DNA from: Fibrobacter sp.
Lineage (GTDB): Bacteria > Fibrobacterota > Fibrobacteria > Fibrobacterales > Fibrobacteraceae
Length of the DNA stretch: 64,000 nt
Assembly: GCA_024398965.1 (NCBI GenBank)
Contig: JAKSIF010000005.1
Span: forward strand, 62,001 to 126,000
Reading direction: 5' to 3'
Position 1 is the stretch's first letter, and each line of letters opens with the position of its first letter. A program made the position numbers and the translations under genes. The notes beneath the pieces are model-generated. The model did no database searches. It was not told where the DNA came from and was given only the letters and a program-made list of their open reading frames with translations. This document shows positions 15,670 through 24,470 of this stretch, piece by piece.

Positions 15670-16686
15670 CTATCCCTCGTAACCCTTGGGGTTGTTCTTC
15701 TGCCAGTTCCAGGAATCGCGGCACATCTCCTCGATACCGTACTTGGCTTCCCAGCCCAGCTCGGCCTTGGCCTTGGCAGGGTCGCAATAGCAGGTAGCAA
15801 TGTCACCCGGGCGGCGGGGCTTAATGCTGTAGGGCACCTTTACGCCGTTCACCTTCTCGAAGGCATGCACAACGTCGAGCACGCTATAACCGTGGCCCGT
15901 ACCCAGGTTGTACACGGCAAGGCCGCACTTACGCTCGATAGCCTGCAGCGCGCACACGTGGCCGGCAGCCAAGTCGCACACATGAATATAGTCGCGAACG
16001 CCCGTTCCATCGGGAGTATCGTAGTCGTTGCCGAACACGCCCAGCTCCTTGCGCATGCCCACCGCAGTCTGGGTAATGTAGGGCATCAGGTTGTTGGGAA
16101 TGCCGTTGGGATTTTCGCCAATGCGGCCGCTCTGGTGAGCACCGATGGGGTTAAAGTAGCGCAGCAGCACCACGTTCCATTCCGGGTCGGCCTTCTGCAC
16201 ATCGCTCAACACCTCTTCAAGCATAGACTTGGTCTTGCCGTAAGGATTGGTGCACTCGCCCTTGGGGCAAGCCTCGGTAATGGGAATCACAGCCGGATTG
16301 CCGTACACCGTTGCAGAAGAAGAGAAAATAATGTTCTTGCAGCCGTTCTTGCGCATGGTATCCACCAGCACGAAGGTGGCGTTCATGTTGTTCTCGTAGT
16401 ATTCCAGGGGCTTTGCAACAGACTCGCCCACAGCCTTGAGACCAGCAAAGTGAATGCAGGCGTCGATCTTGTATTGCTTAAACACCTTGTCCATGGCCTC
16501 GGCGTCGCGCACGTCGGCCTTTACAAAAGGAACCGGCTTGCCGATAATCTCGGAAACACGGCGGAGAGATTCCTGGCTGGAGTTCACCAAGTTGTCCACC
16601 ACCACAACGGAATGGCCGGCCTTGTCCAGCTCAATGATCGTATGGCTACCAATGTAGCCCGCACCACCGCACAAAAGAATCTGCAT
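15670..16686 (-). CDS. galE: UDP-glucose 4-epimerase
   Basis: A 338-aa short-chain dehydrogenase/reductase that interconverts UDP-glucose and UDP-galactose, and often the N-acetyl forms. The NAD-binding GGAGYIGSHT is at residues 6-15. The catalytic Ser lies in SSSATVYG near 122-129 and the Tyr-Lys pair in YGKTK near 148. The C-terminal substrate region RRPGDIATCYCDP is typical. It supplies galactose-type sugars to the adjacent glycan region. Full length; start at 16684-16686. A terminator of the upstream dehydratase gene lies just before it. Confidence 0.95.
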   Translation of the reverse strand: MQILLCGGAGYIGSHTIIELDKAGHSVVVVDNLVNSSQESLRRVSEIIGKPVPFVKADVRDAEAMDKVFKQYKIDACIHFAGLKAVGESVAKPLEYYENNMNATFVLVDTMRKNGCKNIIFSSSATVYGNPAVIPITEACPKGECTNPYGKTKSMLEEVLSDVQKADPEWNVVLLRYFNPIGAHQSGRIGENPNGIPNNLMPYITQTAVGMRKELGVFGNDYDTPDGTGVRDYIHVCDLAAGHVCALQAIERKCGLAVYNLGTGHGYSVLDVVHAFEKVNGVKVPYSIKPRRPGDIATCYCDPAKAKAELGWEAKYGIEEMCRDSWNWQKNNPKGYEG

Positions 16687-16723
16687 AATAAAAATCCTTA
16701 TATTAATCGCTTCTAAATCTAAA

Positions 16724-16757
16724 TAAAAAAAAAGAAGCCCATCTTTATGAGCTTCTC
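16724..16757 (-). terminator. Terminator after the dehydratase gene
   Basis: Read on the minus strand, AGAAGCTCAT loops back to ATGGGCTTCT and is followed by a long T-run. It separates the dehydratase gene from galE. Confidence 0.8.
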
Positions 16758-16778
16758 TCTTATAGGCAGAAAAACCTA

Positions 16779-18719
16779 TTATCCAATAACTTTTTTGTTG
16801 AAAGCCTCTGGAGTCGTAAATGTCGGCACAATTTTACGTAAAGCGGCAATGGCAACCTCATCCTTATTTTCATTAGCCGCATTTTTCAATTCCCAAAGCT
16901 GATTTATAAAATCAGAGTGAATTTCAATCTGCTTTCCAATGAAAATTAGCTTATTTTTTGTTTTCTCCAAGCCTTCCTCGTTCATCAGAAGTTCTTCCTT
17001 GATTTTTTCACCAGGACGAAGACCCGTAAACTTGATTTCTACATCCTTGTAAGGAACCTTACCGTACATACGAATCAAGTTTTCTGCCAGGGTGACAATC
17101 TTTACAGGCTGTCCCATATCAAGAACAAAAATTTCACCGCCCTTGGCAAGACTTGCGGCCTCCAGAACCAAGCTCACAGCCTCAGGAATAGTCATAAAAT
17201 AACGGATGATATCCGGATGAGTCACAGTAACAGGCTTTCCCTGCTCAATCTGACGTTTGAACAAAGGAATCACAGAGCCATTACTGCCAAGAACATTTCC
17301 AAAGCGTGTCGTCACAAATTCAGTAGAGCTCCCCTCCTGCTGGGCAAGATACTGAACAATCATTTCACAGCAACGCTTACTTGCCCCCATCACGTTAGTG
17401 GGGTTCACCGCTTTATCGGTACTAATCATTACAAACTTGCCCACATTATGCTGCAAGGCAAGAGTTGCCATGTTAAACGTGCCAATTACGTTGTTCTTAA
17501 TAGCCTCCATAGGGTTGTTTTCCATCAAGGGTACGTGCTTATGAGCAGCAGCATGGAAAACAACATCCGGAGTATGCTTCTTGAAAATTTCATTCATTCG
17601 GAAGTAGTCACGAACACTGGCAATCACTGTAACCAAATCCAGCCTAGAGCCATACTCCATCACCAATTCCTGCTGAATTTCATAGGCATTATTCTCGTAA
17701 ATGTCTACAATAATGACCTGCTTCGGATTGTACTTTGCAATCTGGCGCACAAGTTCACTACCAATACTGCCACCACCACCCGATACCATGCAAACCTTGC
17801 CCTGGATAAAATTACGGATATCTGCATTATTGAACTTGATAGCCTCTCGTCCAAGCAGATCCTCGACTTTAATATCTCTAATCTGGTTAACGAAATTAGT
17901 AGAGCCATCGCCAATACCCGATGCGTCAAGAAGGCTGCCCACAAAGGGCAACACCTTAACCGGCAAGCCGGTCTTGCCACAAATGTCGAGAATGGCACGG
18001 CGGTCTGCCGGGGGGCAGCTGGGAATGGCAAACACAATCTGCTCGATACGTTCGTGCTTGGCGATTTCGGGAATGCGGCTGGTACCACCGGCCACCACCA
18101 CATCGTGCATAAAGGTTCCCAGCTTCTGGCGATCGTCATCCACAATGCAAACCGGGTAAATCTTGCTGGCCAAGGAATCCTCGTTGTGGCCATCCCTAGT
18201 ACGGCTGTTGCGGATTTCGCGAAGCAAAATATCGCATGCGGAGCCAGCGCCAACAATCAAGGTACGCTTGACCTCGGCTTCCTTGTGACCCGTTTCTACC
18301 AAGGTCACAAAAGTGTCCTTGAACAGCACGCGGAAAAGGCAAATGCCCGCAGAGGCTATGATAGCGTGCAGGATAGCAAATTCCCAGAACAGGTCTCCAC
18401 GAATAATAAAGATAAGGAACGCAGCAACGGCAATACCCGCTACTGTACCGTAAGCACAAATCAGGTAATCCTTTTTGCCAAAGTAACGCCACAGCTTGTT
18501 GTAGGCGCCAAAGAACAGCAAGGTACTGAAGCAGCAGAATATGCTAACCAAAAAGACAATCAGCAAGTCGCCACGGCCAATGCGGTCAGCAAACAACGGC
18601 AGCGGAAAGTTCGAGATCAAACCGGATACACCCACGATAAAGGCATCGGTCAAGGCCAACACCCTTTTGCGCATCCTAAAACTGCTAAACAATTCCTTCA
18701 GTTTGTTCATACCAAACAT
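16779..18719 (-). CDS. Membrane-bound nucleotide-sugar 4,6-dehydratase (PglF/CapD/FlaA1 type)
   Basis: A 646-aa enzyme expected to turn UDP-GlcNAc into the 4-keto-6-deoxy sugar that is the first intermediate of bacillosamine and other 4-amino sugars. Residues 15-115 form four membrane helices. Residues about 140-265 form a CoA-binding-like Rossmann domain. A dehydratase domain follows, starting VSGGGGSIGSELVRQI, with STDKAVNPTNVMGASK, where Met replaces the usual catalytic Tyr as in PglF relatives. FTGLRPGEKIKEEL near the end is characteristic of the family. It is the first gene after the Wzc kinase in the same direction. Together with the aminotransferase at 40586 and the phosphoglycosyl transferase at 38457 it could build a Pgl-type initiating sugar. 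Confidence 0.9.
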   Translation of the reverse strand: MFGMNKLKELFSSFRMRKRVLALTDAFIVGVSGLISNFPLPLFADRIGRGDLLIVFLVSIFCCFSTLLFFGAYNKLWRYFGKKDYLICAYGTVAGIAVAAFLIFIIRGDLFWEFAILHAIIASAGICLFRVLFKDTFVTLVETGHKEAEVKRTLIVGAGSACDILLREIRNSRTRDGHNEDSLASKIYPVCIVDDDRQKLGTFMHDVVVAGGTSRIPEIAKHERIEQIVFAIPSCPPADRRAILDICGKTGLPVKVLPFVGSLLDASGIGDGSTNFVNQIRDIKVEDLLGREAIKFNNADIRNFIQGKVCMVSGGGGSIGSELVRQIAKYNPKQVIIVDIYENNAYEIQQELVMEYGSRLDLVTVIASVRDYFRMNEIFKKHTPDVVFHAAAHKHVPLMENNPMEAIKNNVIGTFNMATLALQHNVGKFVMISTDKAVNPTNVMGASKRCCEMIVQYLAQQEGSSTEFVTTRFGNVLGSNGSVIPLFKRQIEQGKPVTVTHPDIIRYFMTIPEAVSLVLEAASLAKGGEIFVLDMGQPVKIVTLAENLIRMYGKVPYKDVEIKFTGLRPGEKIKEELLMNEEGLEKTKNKLIFIGKQIEIHSDFINQLWELKNAANENKDEVAIAALRKIVPTFTTPEAFNKKVIG

Positions 18720-18743
18720 TCCCTACAACAAACAACTACAGAA

Positions 18744-20897
18744 TTATCGACGGCGCTTGTAGTAGCCGTACTGGCCATAGTAACCGTATTCGCGGTAAGA
18801 ACCTTCGCGTTCGCAGTGGTTCATTACAAAGGCCTTGGGAGCTTCGCTCAAACGGTCGATCTTGTTCAGGGCTTCCTTCACCTGGTCCATGGAATGGCGG
18901 CCATAGTGGAGCACATACAGAGCAAAGTCCACCAAGGGCAGAATCAGTTCTGTATCGGCAACAAGGCTAATGGGCGGAGTATCCACCACAACAACGTCGA
19001 ACTTGGACTTGGCTTCTTCAAGAAGATTGCCAAAGGTATCGCCATGGAGCAAGTCGGTAGGAGCCTGTTTGGCATGGCCTGCACCGATTACGTAAAGCCC
19101 CTGCATTTCGGATTCGGCAATAGCCTCGTCAAGAGTGTACATGCCAGCAAGGGTCTCGGCCAAGCCGTGAGAGTTCTTGCTGTGAACCACGCCACGACGC
19201 ATGTCGGCATCGATCAAGAGCACCTTCTTGCCGGAATTTGCAAAGAGGGCAGCAAGGTTCTTGGAGATAAAGGACTTACCTACCCCAGCCACAAGGCCCG
19301 CCACCATGATAACAGGCTTTTCGGAGTTCAGGGAGAATTCCACTGCGGTGAACAAGCTGCGCAGGGCTTCACTGGCGGCATCTTCGGGTGAATGAACCAC
19401 CAGAGGGAGTTCTCGCATACGGCGGCGGCGCTTAAGAGCCTTGTTTCCGGATTCAGGAATCTTGGCGTAAACGCTAACGCAGGTTTCGCGTTCCACTTCA
19501 AGGGGATTGCGCACACCGTTCTTGAGCATGCGGATCAGGAACACCAGCAGCACACCCACCATCAAGGAGGCAGCAACGGAGCAAATCAAAATGTTAGCCT
19601 TCTTGGGCTTGGTCTGTACAGGGTCTTCAACAGCGTAGTCAACCACACGCACGGTACCCACTTCACCGGCACGAACCACCTGCAGCTGCTGGATGTTGTT
19701 CAGCATGGAGGTGTAAAGTGCATTGTTCACAGCCACTTCTTCCTGCAGGCTCAAAATTTCCTGCTGGGTCAAAGGCATCTTTGCGGCAGAAGACTTCAAC
19801 TTGGCCAATTCACCGCGAACCTTGTTCTGCTGCTTTACGATGGTCTGAACAGAAGGATGTTCATTCTTGAAAAGTCGGGTGGCTTCCTGGCGGCGCTGTT
19901 CCAAGGCCAGCAACTGCATATTCAGGTTCTGTTCCTTTTCGAGATGAGCCCTAGTTTCGCCGGACATGTCCACGGAACCAACGCTGTGGCGGTAATCAGC
20001 CAATTTCTTTTCGGCGGAATCAAGCTTTGCCTTAATACCGGGGAGCTGAGCTTCGAGGAATCCCAGTGTCTTTTCTGCTTCGGCACTGCGCATTTCGATG
20101 TTCTGACGCAAATACACATTAGCCACGGTATTCAAGATAGAGGAAGCACGGTCCGGATAGCGGTGAGAGAAGTTGATGCCAATAACACCGGTCTGCTTGC
20201 CCTGTTCGGCAACCTTAAGAGACCTAGCCAAGGCTCGAGCAGCCTTCAACGGAGATGTAGAAGAAAGAGCGAACTTCTGGCCGGGCTTGCCCTTAATCTT
20301 ATTTACCAGGATACTTACAGAATCACCCTCGTAAACGGCAAAGGCCTCGACGCCCACCTCGCCACTCAGGATTTTCTTACCATCGGGGCTGAACATGTCG
20401 TAGGTATTTTCATCGGTAATTGTTGCAGTCCAGCCACCACGGTTTTCCACGGGCAGAGTCAGCCCACCAAGGTCCATACGGCCTTCGCGGTGGGTAATAC
20501 GTTCCATAAAACCAATGGGAGTTGCGTTATAGCAAAGGGCTTCGGCATCTACCACGTAGCTAAGCACCTTTCGGCTCTTGATCACCGGGATTTCGGCATC
20601 GGCAGGGCTAGCCATTTCGAGAAGCATACCCATCTCGCCCATGGCGCGGCCGGCCTTGTTACCCTTAACATCCAACTTGAGCAAGGCATCGCTGCTGTAC
20701 TGGGGGCGAATCCAGTTGCCCATGAAAACGCCAATGCCTGCACCAATCAGTGCAAAAAACAGCAGAAGAAAACGACGCTTCCACAGAATGGCAATTGCAT
20801 CGATAAGGGTGATTGTATCGGCAGGCTTTACACCCTGCAAGGCGGCAAGGTTGATTGTAGCTGCGGCGGGAGCGGTGTTTTGATTGTTTTCTTTCAT
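18744..20897 (-). CDS. wzc: Polysaccharide co-polymerase / BY-kinase (Wzc type)
   Basis: A 717-aa inner-membrane chain-length regulator and autophosphorylating tyrosine kinase. Membrane helix 1 is near residues 35-52. A periplasmic Wzz-like domain with long coiled coils spans about 200-400 and helix 2 is near 425-445. The cytoplasmic kinase has a variant Walker A (GLVAGVGKSF), Walker A' (LLIDADMRRG) and Walker B (VVVDTPP). The C-terminus is a tyrosine cluster, YREYGYYGQYGYYKRRR, the expected autophosphorylation tail. In related systems its phosphorylation cycle controls export of high-mass polysaccharide. The gene lies between the RiPP-like operon and the dehydratase gene. Confidence 0.93.
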   Translation of the reverse strand: MKENNQNTAPAAATINLAALQGVKPADTITLIDAIAILWKRRFLLLFFALIGAGIGVFMGNWIRPQYSSDALLKLDVKGNKAGRAMGEMGMLLEMASPADAEIPVIKSRKVLSYVVDAEALCYNATPIGFMERITHREGRMDLGGLTLPVENRGGWTATITDENTYDMFSPDGKKILSGEVGVEAFAVYEGDSVSILVNKIKGKPGQKFALSSTSPLKAARALARSLKVAEQGKQTGVIGINFSHRYPDRASSILNTVANVYLRQNIEMRSAEAEKTLGFLEAQLPGIKAKLDSAEKKLADYRHSVGSVDMSGETRAHLEKEQNLNMQLLALEQRRQEATRLFKNEHPSVQTIVKQQNKVRGELAKLKSSAAKMPLTQQEILSLQEEVAVNNALYTSMLNNIQQLQVVRAGEVGTVRVVDYAVEDPVQTKPKKANILICSVAASLMVGVLLVFLIRMLKNGVRNPLEVERETCVSVYAKIPESGNKALKRRRRMRELPLVVHSPEDAASEALRSLFTAVEFSLNSEKPVIMVAGLVAGVGKSFISKNLAALFANSGKKVLLIDADMRRGVVHSKNSHGLAETLAGMYTLDEAIAESEMQGLYVIGAGHAKQAPTDLLHGDTFGNLLEEAKSKFDVVVVDTPPISLVADTELILPLVDFALYVLHYGRHSMDQVKEALNKIDRLSEAPKAFVMNHCEREGSYREYGYYGQYGYYKRRR

Positions 20898-20957
20898 CTA
20901 AAAATCGTATTCTAAAATTTACAATTAAAAGATAGAATATTGTAAGTTTTTTACATA

Positions 20958-20979
20958 CAAAAAAAAGCCCCAAAAGGGC
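20958..20979 (-). terminator. Terminator after the ABC exporter gene
   Basis: On the minus strand GCCC-TTTT-GGGGC is followed by eight T residues. It closes the RiPP-like operon before wzc. Confidence 0.75.
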
Positions 20980-20994
20980 AATTCTTTGGCTTTT

Positions 20995-22584
20995 TCACGC
21001 CAAAATGAGACGTTCGTCACACTGTTCACCCACCACGGAACGGTGGGTTATCAAGATAAAGGTCTTGTGGGGGAACTCCGCAAAAAGGCGGCGGTAAAGT
21101 TCAGCCTCGGTGGATTCGTCCAGCGCGGAGCTGATTTCATCCAGGAGCATCACGGAACCCTCGCGCAAAAGGCCGCGGGCAATGGCGATTCTCTGGGCCT
21201 GACCTTCGCTCAAGCCAAGGCCACGCTCGCCCAGTTCCGTATCAAGGCCCTGGGGCAAATCCATCACAAAGTCTGCACAGGCCGTATGGATGGCACGTTC
21301 CAGCTCGGCATCGGTTGCCTCGGGCTTTGCAATCAACAAGTTGCTGCGAATGGTTCCGCTCATCAGGGAATTTCCCTGAGGAACCAGCACAAGATTTAAT
21401 TTATCTGCAACAACGTTGCCAGATTCAGGCTGGGCAAAGCCGAGAATCAAGCGGAACAAAGTAGTCTTTCCAATGCCGGTCTCCCCCATAATCGCAGTCT
21501 TGCTGCCCGGTTTAAACTCGTGGGAGAAATTCTCAAGGATTTTTCGATCGGAATGGGGATACTTAAAGGTAACGTCGGAAAAGCGGACCAGCCCGGGCTG
21601 CGCGAGTTGGGATTGCTCGGGGTGAAGCGCGGATTGGGACTGCGCGCCCAGTTCCTCCAGTCGGTCGATGCTGGCGGTTGCATGGATAAAGTCGGGCGCC
21701 ATGTTCAGCATACTGAAAATAGGCTGCTGAATCTGGCCAACCAACTGCAAGAAACTGGTCATAACACCGAAGGTAATCGCCCCGCTCCTAAGGCCCAGAC
21801 CGCCCCAGATAAAGGCAAGAATGTAGCCCAGTCCAAAAACGGAGCCCAGCAGGAATCGGGTCAAGGTCGTAAAACGGGCGCGACGCAAAACGTTGCCCTG
21901 CAGCCCGCGCTGCAAGCTGTTCAGGGTGCCGCTCATCCAGGATTCACTATCCAGGGAACGAAGGACCTCGTTGTGCTCCACTGACTCCTGCACATGCACC
22001 TGAACGCGGCTTTCGTCCTTACGAATCTGGAGCGTCATGTTCTTGAGCCTGTGGGCGATAAGCTTACCCAACACCATTACCGCCGGCGAAAGCAGCAGCA
22101 ACAACCAGGCAAGGCGCGGGTCGAACCAGCGCATCATCAAGAACGCACCCACCAGCTGGATCATGGTTACCATCATCTGGGGAATGTCGGAGGTAGCCAC
22201 ATCGCTTACAGTCTCGATGTCCTTGAACAACCTGGATGTAACGTCGCCGGAATGAAGACGTTCGTCGCCATAGAGGTTTGTCTTGAAAAGTTTTCTGTAG
22301 ATTTCCAGGCGAAGCTCGTTGGTCTTGCGGACAGAGGCCGACACAATAAGGTAAAAGCCCGCCTGTCTAAAGATTACGCCGCCAACAACAGCAAGCACAA
22401 GCAGTGCAATATTCTTAACGATATCTTCGCTGGATCCGGTATGTATGGTAACGTCGATGAATTCCTTGCTTAGCCACACCACGGACAGCCCAAGGGCTAC
22501 CTGGGCTATGCCCACCAGGACGCGCAAGGCAATGCTTGCCCGCGCACCTGCCGTGTTGCGCCAAAGCCAGGCTACGTACTTCAT
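20995..22584 (-). CDS. ABC exporter, fused membrane and ATPase domains
   Basis: A 529-aa half-transporter of the MsbA/peptide-exporter class. Residues 15-290 carry about six membrane helices. The ATPase domain has Walker A MGETGIGKTT, signature LGLSEGQAQR and Walker B VMLLDEISSALDE. No N-terminal C39 peptidase domain is present, so any leader removal must come from another protein. The start ATG overlaps the stop of the PqqD-like gene by four bases, tying it to the kinase, protease and precursor genes upstream. In this setting peptide export is the most economical role; lipid or glycan export cannot be excluded. Confidence 0.88.
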   Translation of the reverse strand: MKYVAWLWRNTAGARASIALRVLVGIAQVALGLSVVWLSKEFIDVTIHTGSSEDIVKNIALLVLAVVGGVIFRQAGFYLIVSASVRKTNELRLEIYRKLFKTNLYGDERLHSGDVTSRLFKDIETVSDVATSDIPQMMVTMIQLVGAFLMMRWFDPRLAWLLLLLSPAVMVLGKLIAHRLKNMTLQIRKDESRVQVHVQESVEHNEVLRSLDSESWMSGTLNSLQRGLQGNVLRRARFTTLTRFLLGSVFGLGYILAFIWGGLGLRSGAITFGVMTSFLQLVGQIQQPIFSMLNMAPDFIHATASIDRLEELGAQSQSALHPEQSQLAQPGLVRFSDVTFKYPHSDRKILENFSHEFKPGSKTAIMGETGIGKTTLFRLILGFAQPESGNVVADKLNLVLVPQGNSLMSGTIRSNLLIAKPEATDAELERAIHTACADFVMDLPQGLDTELGERGLGLSEGQAQRIAIARGLLREGSVMLLDEISSALDESTEAELYRRLFAEFPHKTFILITHRSVVGEQCDERLILA

Positions 22585-22850
22585 TCGATAACGTTAACCT
22601 TCTGCCATTCGGCAACAATGCCCGCCACGTCGGCCTCGGCCTGTTCCGTAGTCACATTATATTCCTGGCAAAGCGCTGCGGCGAGACTTTGCACTGTAAA
22701 TTCGCCTGCGGCTTCGGCAGCCTTCCAAAGCCACGCCGCCGTTTCGTTAAGGCAAAGCAAACGCCCAAAGTCCAGCGCCCCAAGGCCCTCGCCCATGATT
22801 ACCTGTTCGCCACAGACTTCACGCAATACAAATCCGCTCTTGATTTTCAT
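22581..22850 (-). CDS. PqqD-family peptide-binding protein (RiPP recognition element)
   Basis: An 89-aa single-domain protein matching the PqqD fold: an N-terminal beta region (FVLREVCGEQVIMG), then LLCLNETAAWLWKAAEA, then the helical FTVQSLAAALCQEYNV and AEADVAGIVAEW. The NETAAWLW block is the family hallmark. PqqD-like proteins grip leader peptides of ribosomal natural products and present them to modifying enzymes. It overlaps both neighbours by ATGA, so it is translated in step with the protease and the exporter. A standalone PqqD next to an HPr-kinase-like protein is also known from exopolysaccharide-linked loci and from lasso peptide clusters. Confidence 0.88.
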   Translation of the reverse strand: MKIKSGFVLREVCGEQVIMGEGLGALDFGRLLCLNETAAWLWKAAEAAGEFTVQSLAAALCQEYNVTTEQAEADVAGIVAEWQKVNVIE

Positions 22851-23323
22851 ACAAGCTTTACCTTTTCTAAGACTCTATAAAACAAAAGTAACCATTTTCT
22901 GACAGGCTGCAGGCGGCCCCATAGCCGGGCAGCAGCGCATCGAGGGCCCGAATAGAGATCGTGACGACGGCCCTTGGCATCTACCACATGGGTTGCCACG
23001 GCCTTGATTCCGGCAATGTCGCAGTACTCGCGGCCAGCAAGGTTGCCATCGCCCATAAGGGTCACGCGATCGCCATCAACTGCTACTACACGATGAACAA
23101 CGTAATGATTTTTTCGGCCAGCCCAACCCACGCCATCGGCGGAATCGGCAAGGGCAAGCACAACCTGCCCCACCCAGACTTTTTCGGGCTTTTGGAGTAC
23201 AACACTTTCGCGACTGCCGATAATGAAAGGCAACATGCTACGGCCCCTCACAGGGAACGTAACCGAAACGCCCTCACCCACCAGGCGGACAGCCTCCTCG
23301 ATGATGGTAATATCGCCAACCAT
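22847..23323 (-). CDS. Signal-peptidase-like S24/S26 family protease
   Basis: A 158-aa protein with the serine-protease core of the LexA/signal peptidase clan. FPVRGRSMLPFI near residues 23-34 contains the catalytic Ser. The second motif reads HYVVHRVVAVDGD, with His where bacterial type I signal peptidases use Lys; this resembles the Ser-His arrangement of SipW and eukaryotic signal peptidases. A third motif, LMGDGNLAG, follows. No clear N-terminal membrane anchor is visible, but the basic C-terminal part (KWLLLFYRVLEKVKLV) could bind the membrane. It lies 3 bp after the kinase gene and overlaps pqqD. It is a good candidate leader peptidase for the nearby small peptide. Confidence 0.8.
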   Translation of the reverse strand: MVGDITIIEEAVRLVGEGVSVTFPVRGRSMLPFIIGSRESVVLQKPEKVWVGQVVLALADSADGVGWAGRKNHYVVHRVVAVDGDRVTLMGDGNLAGREYCDIAGIKAVATHVVDAKGRRHDLYSGPRCAAARLWGRLQPVRKWLLLFYRVLEKVKLV

Positions 23324-23326
23324 TTT

Positions 23327-24295
23327 CTAATCTCTTTGCGAACCGCCGTTTTCTGCCGAGGCAGGTACATTGGCAATTTTGGAGGCAGGAACGTCGCCGG
23401 CAATGGTCCTATTACAAAGTTCCGCGGCAGCCTGGTCAGGAAGACACTTCAAATAAAACGCAGGAACATTCTGGGCTAAGGCATTTTCAGTTTTGTGTAG
23501 ACCATCAGCAATAGCCTTGTCCCAACGCTTGCCCGAAATGCTGGGCACCAGAACCGCATAAGCCATAAGCCCGTTCAAACGAGAAATCTCGTTTGCCGGG
23601 GCCTGTTCCAACTGGACCACAGCCCCCAACGGCATTTGCAGATTCTTGTAGCACGGGGTCTTGCCGCTCCACGGGGAACCGTAAATCACGGCACCGTCTT
23701 CATACAGGCGCACAACCGGATTGTCGTCGTTCACCAGCTCCGTACCAGCAATATGCTTGAGCCACAGGCGGGCATGAGTACTCTTGCCCGTACCGCTCTT
23801 GCCAAGGAACATATAGCCCTTGCCCTGGTAGCTTACCACAGCACCATGGAACAGAGCCGTATTCTTATTTGCGGTCGCAAGCGCGAACATGATCATGAGG
23901 GCATTGTCCAGGGCGAACTTCGGCGAGTCGTCGTTTACATACAACGTTCCACAAGAATAACTGTTGGTACAAACCAGCACACCGGCAGAAACCCTACCGT
24001 GGAAGAACTCAAAGACAGAATCGCCATTGGCGGTATGACCGCAGACAATCTCCTGGCCCTCATCGTCCTGGGTAATCTCTACATCAAAATCCCGCGGCGG
24101 CTCTCCATCGCAAATTTCAAGAGAGAACACCAACGCAGGCTTTTCCGATTCAGCCGCGGACTGCCCCGCCGGCTGCCCCGCAGACACGAAAAAGGGCGCA
24201 TAGTTGTCCATGAGCCCTTTAAAAATTTCAGCCTGGGCACCTTTCTGCACACAAACAGAAAAGCAATGCCCGGCAACTTTGTAAATAGATTCCAC
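23327..24295 (-). CDS. HPr-kinase-like P-loop kinase of a RiPP-type cluster
   Basis: A 322-aa protein similar to the HPr kinase C-terminal domain used by lasso peptide tailoring kinases. The P-loop is FLGKSGTGKSTHA, followed by LVNDDNPVVRLY with the paired Asp and YGSPWSGKTPCY, all typical of this kinase fold. Real HPr kinase would have an N-terminal HprK_N domain; here the N-terminus starts IYKVAGHCFSV, as in natural-product relatives. I chose the GTG complementary to 24293-24295, four bases after the stop of the precursor-like gene; ATG starts at 24349 or 24364 would overlap it in another frame. The likely target is a Ser or Thr of the small upstream peptide, by analogy only. Confidence 0.8.
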   Translation of the reverse strand: MESIYKVAGHCFSVCVQKGAQAEIFKGLMDNYAPFFVSAGQPAGQSAAESEKPALVFSLEICDGEPPRDFDVEITQDDEGQEIVCGHTANGDSVFEFFHGRVSAGVLVCTNSYSCGTLYVNDDSPKFALDNALMIMFALATANKNTALFHGAVVSYQGKGYMFLGKSGTGKSTHARLWLKHIAGTELVNDDNPVVRLYEDGAVIYGSPWSGKTPCYKNLQMPLGAVVQLEQAPANEISRLNGLMAYAVLVPSISGKRWDKAIADGLHKTENALAQNVPAFYLKCLPDQAAAELCNRTIAGDVPASKIANVPASAENGGSQRD

Positions 24296-24299
24296 TAGA

Positions 24300-24461
24300 C
24301 TAAGCCTGGCGGTTCTTGTCCTGACGGTTAAAGAAACCGAATTCGTCATCGTATTCGGTAGCATCGGGACAGTCAGAGAAACCAGAGCAAGACAGCAAAC
24401 TCATCTGGGACTTCATGTCCAGGATGTTCATCTTCGGAGCTTTATATTCTTTCTTAATCAT
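24300..24461 (-). CDS. Small precursor-like peptide (53 aa)
   Basis: A small gene encoding 53 aa. It starts MIKKEYKAPKMNILDMKSQM, then SLLSCSGFSDCPDATEYDDE, then FGFFNRQDKNRQA. The ribosome site GTAGGAG stands 7 bases before the ATG at 24459-24461. It lies 9 bp after the secreted-protein gene and directly before the kinase gene. The basic N-terminal half (KEYKAPKM) resembles leader regions of small Bacteroidota peptides. The C-terminal half is acidic and has two Cys, several Ser/Thr and an aromatic FGFF. Position and shape suggest a ribosomally made precursor acted on by the kinase, protease, PqqD and exporter. No maturation step is proven. Confidence 0.72.
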   Translation of the reverse strand: MIKKEYKAPKMNILDMKSQMSLLSCSGFSDCPDATEYDDEFGFFNRQDKNRQA

Positions 24462-24470
24462 ATTCAACTC

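Noticed and set aside
14249-15682. A 477-codon plus-strand frame opposite the MORN-like gene
   Set aside because: The minus-strand gene has a signal peptide and ordered repeats, while the plus-strand product has no recognisable feature. Long antisense frames are common in this GC-richer DNA.
17217-20915. Very long plus-strand open frames (724 and 507 codons) opposite the dehydratase and wzc genes
   Set aside because: They are antisense shadows. The minus-strand frames have clear motifs and ribosome context; the plus-strand translations show no family features and odd composition.
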